Position numbers and translations under genes: made by a program. The notes beneath the pieces are model-generated. The model did not search any database. It saw only the letters and a list, made by a program, of their open reading frames with translations, and had not been told where the DNA came from. A DNA stretch of 64,000 nt from NCBI GenBank assembly GCA_025359085.1, contig JANYHL010000096.1:1-64000 (forward strand). Reading direction: 5' to 3'. Below, piece by piece: positions 56,962 through 64,000 of the stretch. The first letter of the stretch is position 1. Every line of letters begins with the position of its first letter. Source of the DNA: Gammaproteobacteria bacterium. Lineage in GTDB: Bacteria; Pseudomonadota; Gammaproteobacteria; Burkholderiales; Burkholderiaceae_C.

Positions 56962-58498
56962 TCGCCCGAATATCGCGATACAAGGGTTGCAGCCGCTGGT
57001 ACATGCGGCAGTAGACGCGCCGGTAGAGTTGTTCGTAAGTGCGGGCGTGAGTGGGCTCGGGCTCGAACACCTGGCCGATGCGGGTCATCTCAGCAACGGC
57101 GGTGGCAAAGTCAGGATGCAGTTTCAGCCCCACGGCGGCCAGCATCGCGGCGCCCAGGCCGCTGGTCTCGTACAAATGCGGTCGCTCGCATGGCAGGTTG
57201 AAGACATTGGCCGTGATTTGCATCGCCGCGTCGCTTTGCGAGCCGCCGCCCGACACCCGCACGCGCGTGATGCGTTGGCCACCGCGTTTTTCGATGCGCT
57301 CCTTGCCTTCACGCAGGGCGTAAGCCAGTCCTTCCAGAATGGCGCGGTACAGATGAGCGCGGGTGTGCACGTCGCCAAAGCCGATCACCGCGCCCTTGGC
57401 TTCCGGGCCGGGCACCTTGATCCCGGGGTTCCAGAATGGTTGCAGCATCAGACCCTGCGAGCCCGGCGGCACGCTGTTGACCAATTCGTCAAACAGACTC
57501 TCGGGGGTCACGCCGCGCGCCAGCGCCGTCTGCTGCTCATGCAGGCCAAATTGTTCCTTGAACCAGCTCACCATCCAGAAACCGCGCGTGATCTGGATTT
57601 CGGTGTTGTAGTGGCCCGGCACCGCCGCCTGGTAGGGCGGAATGAAGCGCGTGGCCTCCAGGTAGCGCGGCGTGGTGGTGTTGATGGTGGCGGCGGTGCC
57701 ATAAGACAGGCAGGCAATCTCGGGCGTCAGGCAGCCCGCACCGATGACCTCGCAGGCCTTGTCGGCCGCACCGGCGATCACCGGCAAGCCGGCGGGAATG
57801 CCGGTCGCCAACGCGGCCTGCGCACTGACCTGGCCCATGATGCTGCCCGGCGGCACCAGCTCGGGCAACATCGATGGCTTGATGGGCATGGCCTGCCACT
57901 TCCAGTCGTGCTTGGCGGCCCAGCAGCCCTTTTTATAGTCAAACGGTATATAGCCCACTTGCGACGCGATGGAGTCGATAAAACGGCCGGTAAGGCGGTA
58001 GTTGAGGTAGCCCGACAGCAGCAGGTATTTGTCAGTCTGGGCCCAGAGGTCGGGTTGGTTCTGCGCGATCCAGTTGGCCTCGGCCTCTTTCTGGAAGTGG
58101 CGCACGGTGTCACGCATGCCCATGGCGCGAAAGGCAGCGTCCCACCACCACGCTAATTTTGGAATCTGGTCAGCGCGGCGCTGGTCCAACCAGATCATGG
58201 CGGGGCGCAGGGGCTGGCCCTGCGGGTCGAGCGCGATGGTGGTGCCGCGCTGGGTGGTGATGACCACGCCCGCAACAGCGCTCTTGGGTACGCTGGTGTG
58301 GGCCCAAAGTTGCTGGCAGGCCTGGCACAGCGACTGCCAGAAAGCATCAGGGTCGTTCTCCATCCAGCCCGGTTCGGGTGACTGGTAGCTGTCGATGGTG
58401 ACCTGCGCCTTGTCCACCAAGTTGCCTTGCAGATCGAACAGCAGGGCGCGCACGCTTTGGGTGCCGTTGTCGATGGCCAGCAAGTAGGGTTTGCTCAT
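56942..58498 (-). CDS. FGGY-family carbohydrate kinase
   Basis: Sugar or polyol kinase, 518 residues. It opens with the phosphate loop YLLAIDNGTQSVRALLFDLQ and has MIWLDQRRADQ, YGTAATINTTTPRY and the C-terminal FGGY signature region VSGGGSQSDAAMQITANVFN. It lacks the glycerol-kinase-specific segments, so it is not a plain GlpK; the layout beside an AGPS-like FAD oxidase recalls E. coli ygcE/ygcU. The gap to glpD is nine bases, so kinase and dehydrogenase are co-expressed. Probable substrate: a glycerol-like polyol or ketose. Confidence 0.88.
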   Translation of the reverse strand: MSKPYLLAIDNGTQSVRALLFDLQGNLVDKAQVTIDSYQSPEPGWMENDPDAFWQSLCQACQQLWAHTSVPKSAVAGVVITTQRGTTIALDPQGQPLRPAMIWLDQRRADQIPKLAWWWDAAFRAMGMRDTVRHFQKEAEANWIAQNQPDLWAQTDKYLLLSGYLNYRLTGRFIDSIASQVGYIPFDYKKGCWAAKHDWKWQAMPIKPSMLPELVPPGSIMGQVSAQAALATGIPAGLPVIAGAADKACEVIGAGCLTPEIACLSYGTAATINTTTPRYLEATRFIPPYQAAVPGHYNTEIQITRGFWMVSWFKEQFGLHEQQTALARGVTPESLFDELVNSVPPGSQGLMLQPFWNPGIKVPGPEAKGAVIGFGDVHTRAHLYRAILEGLAYALREGKERIEKRGGQRITRVRVSGGGSQSDAAMQITANVFNLPCERPHLYETSGLGAAMLAAVGLKLHPDFATAVAEMTRIGQVFEPEPTHARTYEQLYRRVYCRMYQRLQPLYRDIRAITGYPR

Positions 58499-58507
58499 GG
58501 TGTCTAG

Positions 58508-60097
58508 TCAGTTGAGGATAATTGATGGGGGTAGTTGATAGTGCGCGGCAATCAGCGTGCGGTAGCGCGCCATCTCGGTCTGCCATTGCGCGTCGTTCCA
58601 GTTCAGGTGCGGCTCACACAGCGAGCGAATGCGCGCCAGATGGTCCAGGCCGCCGCGCGGCAACAGAATACCCAGTCGCGTGCGGCGCAGCAGCAGATCG
58701 TCCAGGTGCACGACCGCTTCATGCTGGGCTGCCACGATCAGTTCCAGCCACAGGGTGTGGGTGCCAGGAATGGTCTGCAGGTCGGCCTCGGATGCGTGCC
58801 GGCTGAGTTCCCCGGCCCGATAGCCATAGCGCGCCGCCAGCCGATGCCGCACCGATGCGCTCCAGCCCGGATTCAGCGCACCGACCGAGGTAAACATGAC
58901 GGCGTCATCGCGCGCAAACGACTTGCCGACGTGCGGAGCAGCCAGCGCCAGCGCGTCTTGCGCCATCAGCCGAAACGTGGTGAGCTTGCCCCCGGTCAGC
59001 GTGATCAGGCCCGATTCATCCAGCACCACATGGTCCCGCGCAGCCTGCGACGCCGTGCCGCTGCCGTCATCCACGACAGGCCGTACACCGGCATAACAGG
59101 CGCTGACCTCGGCAGGTTTAAGCGTTTGCTCGGGAAACTGGTCGTTGACCGCTTCAATCAGGTAGTCCACCTCCTGCGCCGTGATGGACGCTTCAACGTC
59201 CAGATCCGCGCGGTGGTCCAAATCGGTGGTGCCGATCAGCGTGGCACCCTCCCAGGGGTAGAAGAACACGGGCCGGCCGTCGCGCGGGTGCATCAGGCTG
59301 ATCGATTGCGCCACTGGCAGCCGCCAGAACGGCACCACCAGATGACTGCCGCGCAAGGGGCGCAGCATGGGCTTGCCGCCCACCGCCGCGCGCAGCCGGT
59401 CGGCCCAGGCGCCGGTGGCGTTGACCACGGCTTGGGTACGCACTTGGTAGGACTGACCCGTCAGTTCGTCTTGCAGCGTGAGGCCTGAGACCCGGCCAGC
59501 ATCGAGTTGCAGGCCTTGTGCTGCCACGTAGTTCAGCACCCGCGCACCGGCGCGCTGTGCCTCCATCAGCACCCGCCAGACCAGCCGCGCGTCGTCGGTC
59601 TTGGCGTCTTGAAAGACAAGGGCACCGCGCATTTTGGGCGGTGCCAAGCCCGGCGCCAATGCCTGCGTGGTCGCCAGATCGGCCCAAAAATGACTGCGAA
59701 GCCCGGCCATCAGGTCGTAGATCATCAAACCTGTTTGAAACAGCCTGCGCCCTGGCTTGCGCCCCACGCAATGGGCAAACAAAAAACTCTGCGGCTCGAT
59801 CAATTCTGGCGCCTCACGCATCAGCCGCTCGCGCTCGCGCACTGAGTGCAAAGTGGTTTTGATATCCCCTTCCTTCAGGTAGCGCAGGCCACCATGCACC
59901 AGCTTGGAAGAACGGCTGGACGTGCCCCAGGCAAAGTCACGCTGCTCGATCAGCAGCACGCGCCAGCCCCGGCGCGCCGCTTGCTGGGCCACCCCGGCGC
60001 CGCTGATGCCACCGCCAATGACCACCAAGTCCCAGGTCTGGGCGTCAAGCCGGGCCAGGCTTTCAGCGCGCTGGGTGCCGGGGTTCAACTCGCCCAT
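58508..60097 (-). CDS. glpD: FAD-dependent glycerol-3-phosphate dehydrogenase
   Basis: Oxidises sn-glycerol 3-phosphate to dihydroxyacetone phosphate and reduces quinone at the inner membrane. The 529-residue protein shows the FAD site LVVIGGGISGAGVAQQAARR, the signature GTSSRSSKLVHGGLRYLKEG and TLIGTTDLDHRADLD, followed by a C-terminal alpha-helical domain. ATG 60097 overlaps the upstream oxidase gene by 13 bases. In this cluster it may act on the product of the FGGY kinase. Confidence 0.93.
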   Translation of the reverse strand: MGELNPGTQRAESLARLDAQTWDLVVIGGGISGAGVAQQAARRGWRVLLIEQRDFAWGTSSRSSKLVHGGLRYLKEGDIKTTLHSVRERERLMREAPELIEPQSFLFAHCVGRKPGRRLFQTGLMIYDLMAGLRSHFWADLATTQALAPGLAPPKMRGALVFQDAKTDDARLVWRVLMEAQRAGARVLNYVAAQGLQLDAGRVSGLTLQDELTGQSYQVRTQAVVNATGAWADRLRAAVGGKPMLRPLRGSHLVVPFWRLPVAQSISLMHPRDGRPVFFYPWEGATLIGTTDLDHRADLDVEASITAQEVDYLIEAVNDQFPEQTLKPAEVSACYAGVRPVVDDGSGTASQAARDHVVLDESGLITLTGGKLTTFRLMAQDALALAAPHVGKSFARDDAVMFTSVGALNPGWSASVRHRLAARYGYRAGELSRHASEADLQTIPGTHTLWLELIVAAQHEAVVHLDDLLLRRTRLGILLPRGGLDHLARIRSLCEPHLNWNDAQWQTEMARYRTLIAAHYQLPPSIILN

Positions 60098-61701
60098 GGT
60101 CCACCGTCCTGCAGCAGCTTGCCCGGGTTCATGATCTTTTTCGGATCAAAGTGGCGACACAGCTCGGCCAGCGTGGCCATGCCCAACGCTCCTTTCTCGT
60201 CGGCCAGGTGGGCGGCGTGGTCACGCCCGACGCCGTGCTGGTGGCTCACGGTGCCGCCGTGTGCGGCAATGGCGGCCGCGACGGCCGCCTTGAGGCGCTG
60301 CCAGCGCTCGAAATTGGGCGCAAAGCCGCCCGCTGCCGTTGCCCAGACGAACTGCGAATAAATGCTGCTGCCCTGCGGGTACAGGTGCGACAGATGGGTG
60401 AAGGCGTGCACCCGCTCGCCGCAGGGCGCAAACACATCGCGCGCGGCTTGTTCCATGGCCAGCATCAGGGGCTTGACCTGGGGCCAGTCCACTGCCGTCT
60501 CAATGGTGTCGGCCGAGTAGCCCAAGTCCCACAATGTGTTGCGCAGATAGGGTCCCTTGAAGCGGTTGGCGGCCCACTTGGCTCCCATGGCTGTGCCAAT
60601 GTAGACGGCGCCGTGCAGTGCCAGCAGGCGCCGGGCTTCCCGCAGGGCGTGCCGGGCGGTGCGGTTGTCGGCGGTCACGCCCAGCATCAGCAGGCATTGG
60701 CCTTTGCCACAGCCACGCCAGGACAAGTAGCGCTGCAGCCAGCCGATCAGGCGCGCGTGACCGGCCAGCGTGAGGTTGGTTTCGGTCTCTTGGGCGTTGG
60801 ACAGGCGCAGCAGGCTCAGGGGCGGTTTGCGCTGCACCAGTTCGCGCACAGCGCTCGCGGCGCTGTCCCAATCCGGGAAGAAGAGGGCGTGAAAGCTTTC
60901 ATGCTCCGGCAGCGGCGACACCCGCAGCGTGGCCTCGGTCAGAATGCCAAAGCGGCCTTCCGAGCCCAGCACCAGCTCACGCAGGTCTGGCCCGGCGCTG
61001 GCCGCGGGCACGGTGGGAATGATCAGTGTGCCGACCGGCGACTCCATCTTTCCGCCCGCAAACAGTTGCTCGATGCGCCCATAGCGCAGTGACTGCTGGC
61101 CGCTGGAGCGCGTCACCACCCAGCCGCCCACCGTGGAGTATTCAAACGACTGCGGAAAATGCCCCAGCGTGTAGCCGTGCGCGCGCAACTGCGCCTCGAC
61201 CAGCGGCCCGGGCGTGCCGGCGCCAAAGGTGGCCAACTGGCTTGGCTTGTCCAGGTGCAACAGGCGGCACAAACGACTCAGGTTGATGGACAGGATCGGC
61301 CGTTCGCTGCGGGGGCAGTCCAGGTGCCCGGCGACACTGGTGCCGCCGGCAAACGGGATCACGATCCAGTTATTCGCGTTGGCCAGGTCGATCAGCTCGC
61401 GTACTTGCTCGGACGATTCAGGAAAGGCGACGCCGTCGGGCACCGGGGGCAGGGCGCCAAAGCGCTTGCGAATCCAGTCGGCAAAACTTTCGCCCATCGC
61501 CATGGCAAAGCGGTTGGCGGCGTCGGTTTGAATCAGCGGGTGCGGGGGCAGGCGTGAGGCCGGAACTTGCGCCAGCAGGTCGTTGCGCGTAGCGTCACGA
61601 CCGGGCCGGCCGGGGCCCAGACGCGCGTTCAGCATGACGCTCGCGGCCTCGCTCAGGTCCATCGAGGTCGCATCGTCGCCCCAGCCATTCCATCGTCGCA
61701 T
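60085..61701 (-). CDS. FAD-binding oxidase, AGPS/YgcU/GlcD-like
   Basis: Vanillyl-alcohol-oxidase-fold flavoprotein of 538 residues. The FAD domain has VIPFAGGTSVAGHLDCP and YSTVGGWVVTRSSGQQSLRY, which in alkyldihydroxyacetonephosphate synthases is highly conserved. The C-terminal part contains HGGTVSHQHGVGRDH where AGPS has its three-histidine motif; here the middle one is Gln. In a bacterium without ether lipids this points to a dehydrogenase for a glycerol-phosphate-like or hydroxy-acid substrate. Start ATG 61701 follows CAAGGAGCAAGGC. First gene of the three-gene cluster. Confidence 0.87.
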   Translation of the reverse strand: MRRWNGWGDDATSMDLSEAASVMLNARLGPGRPGRDATRNDLLAQVPASRLPPHPLIQTDAANRFAMAMGESFADWIRKRFGALPPVPDGVAFPESSEQVRELIDLANANNWIVIPFAGGTSVAGHLDCPRSERPILSINLSRLCRLLHLDKPSQLATFGAGTPGPLVEAQLRAHGYTLGHFPQSFEYSTVGGWVVTRSSGQQSLRYGRIEQLFAGGKMESPVGTLIIPTVPAASAGPDLRELVLGSEGRFGILTEATLRVSPLPEHESFHALFFPDWDSAASAVRELVQRKPPLSLLRLSNAQETETNLTLAGHARLIGWLQRYLSWRGCGKGQCLLMLGVTADNRTARHALREARRLLALHGAVYIGTAMGAKWAANRFKGPYLRNTLWDLGYSADTIETAVDWPQVKPLMLAMEQAARDVFAPCGERVHAFTHLSHLYPQGSSIYSQFVWATAAGGFAPNFERWQRLKAAVAAAIAAHGGTVSHQHGVGRDHAAHLADEKGALGMATLAELCRHFDPKKIMNPGKLLQDGGPWAS

Positions 61702-61861
61702 GCCTTGCTCCTTGTTGCTTCAGTAGGAGGCCGACTGTAGAGCAAGGCCGCCGATTTGCCAGTTCGCGATGCCCGCCATCGATTGTTTCATCACGCCTGC
61801 AAGGGTTGGTAGGGCCAGGGGCCAGGGCAGTACCGTGTGTCGGTTTTCCAAAAAATTTAAG

Positions 61862-61920
61862 CATTTTTGGCCTCTAGCCCCCGTGGAATATAGGGTTTAA
61901 GCTATTTTAATTATAGTAAA
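61862..61920 (-). repeat. Dispersed repeat family, copy E
   Basis: Contains TTTTGGCCTCTAGCCCCCGT, the reverse complement of the GGGCTAGAGGCC core of copy B, and shares CTAGCCCCCGTG with copy C. It lies in the 295-bp gap between the FAD oxidase and the ABC transporter genes, which otherwise shows no gene. Confidence 0.6.
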
Positions 61921-61996
61921 TATTCGCTAACTCTTGACCGTCAATCGGGGTCAGGTCTTCGTTCCAACAGAGCCTGGCCATTGATTGACGCAGCGC

Positions 61997-62755
61997 TCAA
62001 TGCCCTAGAATCTTCGATAAAAAGTCTTTGCTGCGTTCGTTTTGCGGGTTGCTGAAGAAGTCGTGCGGGTTGTTTTGCTCCACGATCTGGCCCTGATCCA
62101 TGAAGATCACGCGGTCGGCCACCGCCTTGGCAAAGCCCATCTCGTGCGTGACGCACAGCATGGTGATACCTTCGCTGGCCATCTCGATCATCACGTCCAG
62201 CACTTCCTTGATCATTTCGGGGTCGAGCGCGCTGGTGGGCTCGTCAAACAGCATGATTTTGGGCTTGAGGCACAGGGCGCGCGCAATCGCCACGCGTTGT
62301 TGCTGGCCGCCGGAGAGTTGCAGCGGGTATTTTTCAGCCTGCTCGGCGATACGCACCCGGTTGAGCTGGATCATGGCTTTTTCTTCAGCCTCTTTCTTGG
62401 GCATTTTTCCGACCCACATCGGTGACAGCGTCAGGTTTTCCAGCACGGTCAGATGCGGAAACAGGTTGAATTGTTGAAACACCATGCCGACTTCCTTGCG
62501 CACCTGGTCGATCGCCTTGACATCGTCGGCGAGTTCGATTCCGTCAACAACCAGGCGCCCTTGTTGGTGCTCTTCAAGGCGGTTGATGCAGCGGATCAAG
62601 GTCGATTTCCCCGAACCCGAGGGCCCGCAAATAACAATGCGCTCGCCCTTGGCCACGGTCAGGTCAATGTCGCGCAGCACATGGAAGTTGTTGCCATACC
62701 ACTTGTTGACCTTGTCAAAGGTGATGATGGGTTGCGGGGTTGAGGTCTCGGACAT
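61997..62755 (-). CDS. aapP: Polar amino-acid ABC transporter ATP-binding protein (AapP/GlnQ type)
   Basis: ATPase of a PAAT-family importer, 252 residues. Walker [15 protein letters not shown], signature [15 protein letters not shown], Walker [17 protein letters not shown] and the switch [12 protein letters not shown] are all canonical. It follows the permease gene by 27 bases. The order binding protein-Q-M-P expected for the general L-amino-acid system is consistent with what is visible. Confidence 0.94.
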   Translation of the reverse strand: MSETSTPQPIITFDKVNKWYGNNFHVLRDIDLTVAKGERIVICGPSGSGKSTLIRCINRLEEHQQGRLVVDGIELADDVKAIDQVRKEVGMVFQQFNLFPHLTVLENLTLSPMWVGKMPKKEAEEKAMIQLNRVRIAEQAEKYPLQLSGGQQQRVAIARALCLKPKIMLFDEPTSALDPEMIKEVLDVMIEMASEGITMLCVTHEMGFAKAVADRVIFMDQGQIVEQNNPHDFFSNPQNERSKDFLSKILGH

Positions 62756-62782
62756 GATGATTTTCTTTTGGGTGAGAGAGTT

Positions 62783-63886
62783 TCAGCGCAGTTTGCTTTT
62801 GTTGACTTGCTTTTCAACCCAGCGGCTGTAGCGCGACATGGAGAAGCAAAACACAAAATAAATCAAAGCGATAAAAATGTAGCCTTCGATCGTGAACGGG
62901 CGCCAGTTGGCATCCGAGTTGAGGGCCAGGCTCATGGCGCCGGTCAACTCATACAAGCTGACGATGGTCACCAGCGAGGTGTCCTTGAAGGTTGAAATGA
63001 AGTTGTTCATGATGCCCGGTACCACCATCGCCAGCGCTTGCGGCAGCACAATCTTGCGCTGGGTTTGCCAGTACGACAGCCCCAGGGTGGCGGCCGCTTC
63101 TACCTGGCCCTTGGGAATGGCCTGCAGTCCCCCTCGAATCACCTCGGCCGAATAGGCCGCCGCAAACAGGGTGATGCCCACCAGCACGCGGATCAGCACG
63201 TCGATCTTGAAGCCTTGCGGCATGAACAGTGGAAACATGAAGGAAGCCATGAACAGCACCGAGATCAGTGGCACGCCGCGGATGAGCTCGACATAGATGG
63301 TGCAAAAACTGCGGATGGCCGGTAGATCAGAGCGTCGTCCCATCGCCACCAGCAGTGCAATCGGAAACGACAACACCAAGGACAAGGAAGCCAGCAGAAT
63401 GGTCAGTGGCAAGCCACCCCAGCGGTCAGTTTCAACCCGGCTCAAGCCGAGGGTGTTGCCATACATCAGGGTAAAGAAGACCGCCAGCACTACCAGCCAC
63501 AACAGCGGCAGCCAGGTTTTCCAGCACATGCGCATGCAGCTCGCCACCAGCAAACCGGTCAGCAGGGTGGTGGCAATCAACGGGCGCCATTGCTCCTCAT
63601 ACGGGTAGCGACCAAACAGGATGAGGCGGTATTTCTCGGTGATCACGCCCCAGCAGGCCCCGACACCGTCGACCCGGCAGGCCTCGTAATTGGGCCGCCA
63701 GACGGCTTTGAACACCGCCCAGTTCAGGAATTGCGGCACCAGCCACAAAAAGACGACGCCAATCACCACGGTGGCCAGGGTGGTTTTCCAGTCAGCCAAT
63801 AAGTTGGCCTTGACCCAGGCGAGCGGGCCTTCGGTGTTGACCGGGGCCGGGCGCGCCGCGATGGGTTTGAAAGTTGTTGCTGTCAT
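62783..63886 (-). CDS. aapM: Polar amino-acid ABC transporter permease (AapM type)
   Basis: Inner-membrane permease, 367 residues, longer than ordinary HisM proteins because of an extra N-terminal membrane region, as in AapM/BztC. It starts MTATTFKPIAARPAPVNTEG with VKANLLADWKTTLATVVIGV; the permease domain includes IRSFCTIYVELIRGVPLISV and the EAA-like coupling block GGLQAIPKGQVEAAATLGLS. The preceding gene is the companion permease. Likely substrates are glutamate, glutamine, aspartate or a broad set. Confidence 0.93.
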   Translation of the reverse strand: MTATTFKPIAARPAPVNTEGPLAWVKANLLADWKTTLATVVIGVVFLWLVPQFLNWAVFKAVWRPNYEACRVDGVGACWGVITEKYRLILFGRYPYEEQWRPLIATTLLTGLLVASCMRMCWKTWLPLLWLVVLAVFFTLMYGNTLGLSRVETDRWGGLPLTILLASLSLVLSFPIALLVAMGRRSDLPAIRSFCTIYVELIRGVPLISVLFMASFMFPLFMPQGFKIDVLIRVLVGITLFAAAYSAEVIRGGLQAIPKGQVEAAATLGLSYWQTQRKIVLPQALAMVVPGIMNNFISTFKDTSLVTIVSLYELTGAMSLALNSDANWRPFTIEGYIFIALIYFVFCFSMSRYSRWVEKQVNKSKLR

Positions 63887-63901
63887 GGTGCGGGCTCTGG
63901 G

Positions 63902-64000
63902 TCAACGTTCTTTGATGGCGGAGCGGCTGTTGTACCAGTTCATCAGCATGGCGGTGCCCAGCGAGGTCGTCAGGTAAACCAGCATTACCAATGAAATGCA
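63902..64000 (-). CDS. aapQ: Polar amino-acid ABC transporter permease (AapQ type), C-terminal end only
   Basis: The last 32 codons before TGA (63902-63904) read ISLVMLVYLTTSLGTAMLMN then WYNSRSAIKER, a final membrane helix and basic tail typical of PAAT permeases such as AapQ. The rest lies beyond the window. The stop is 15 bases before the aapM start, so it is the preceding gene of the same operon. Identification rests mainly on context. Confidence 0.75.
   Translation of the reverse strand, partial: CISLVMLVYLTTSLGTAMLMNWYNSRSAIKER

Noticed and set aside
56717-58156. Plus-strand 479-codon frame opposite the FGGY kinase
   Set aside because: Antisense shadow; the kinase on the other strand shows clear family motifs.

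Overview
The window looks like chromosomal DNA of a betaproteobacterium. It best suits Burkholderiales/Comamonadaceae, Rhodoferax-like: moderately high GC, beta-type gene sets (Bpt leucyltransferase, CydP small subunit, solitary RsxB, intracellular PHB depolymerase) and short dispersed repeats of a kind I associate with that family. The taxonomic call is inference from gene content; no database was searched.

Layout. 1-1108: 5' part of selO (minus). 1287-16689: a long plus-strand block for uptake and beta-oxidation of a carboxylic acid. It holds an acyl-CoA ligase, two tandem paralogous Liv-type binding proteins, LivHMGF-like permeases and ATPases, a FadB-like hydratase/dehydrogenase, a thiolase, a large acyl-CoA dehydrogenase, an HSL-type esterase and a thioesterase-GNAT fusion. 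16872-22346: aroD, tRNA-Leu(CAA), cysM, tusA and, on the minus strand, valS, which carries in-frame insertions. 22704-26062: a peroxide/iron group (rubrerythrin, CCG-type Fe-S protein, DUF3501, yaaA). 26112-32702: hydrolase-queF, an FMN reductase, another hydrolase, fumC and a PQQ-type sugar dehydrogenase lipoprotein. 32723-35785 (minus): cydPABX, a complete cytochrome bd operon including both small subunits. 35990-39339: a ferritin-like protein, a catalase stub, a lipid kinase, a metallophosphoesterase and a PAP2 phosphatase.

39359-42799 (minus) holds a CheB methylesterase domain and a PAS histidine kinase, then a scar where the 5' third of a Y-family polymerase gene is joined to the 3' end of a CheB/CheR/PAS hybrid gene. 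42902-49624: a Pat-like lysine acetyltransferase, an lldD-type dehydrogenase, tRNA-Pro(UGG), the N-degron pair aat-bpt and an IclR regulator. 49636-52574 (minus): pbpG, then leuA with a textbook leucine attenuator (leader peptide, antiterminator segment, terminator) that is too short to appear as an ORF. 52645-56961: a conserved hypothetical, a BON lipoprotein, a chemoreceptor relic, rsxB, phaZ and a ygiD-type dioxygenase. 56942-61701 (minus): an FGGY kinase, glpD and an AGPS/YgcU-like FAD oxidase, probably one polyol-phosphate pathway. 61997-64000 (minus): AapPMQ-type polar amino-acid ABC transporter genes, running off the end.

The strongest unusual observations are the leuA attenuator, the dinB/cheR-PAS deletion junction, the catalase stub coupled to a demi-ferritin gene, the palindromic element that became protein sequence inside valS, the Walker A Lys-to-Arg change in the LivF-like ATPase, and a dispersed family of about 60-bp elements with five copies here. 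I saw no CRISPR array, prophage, transposase or replication origin.
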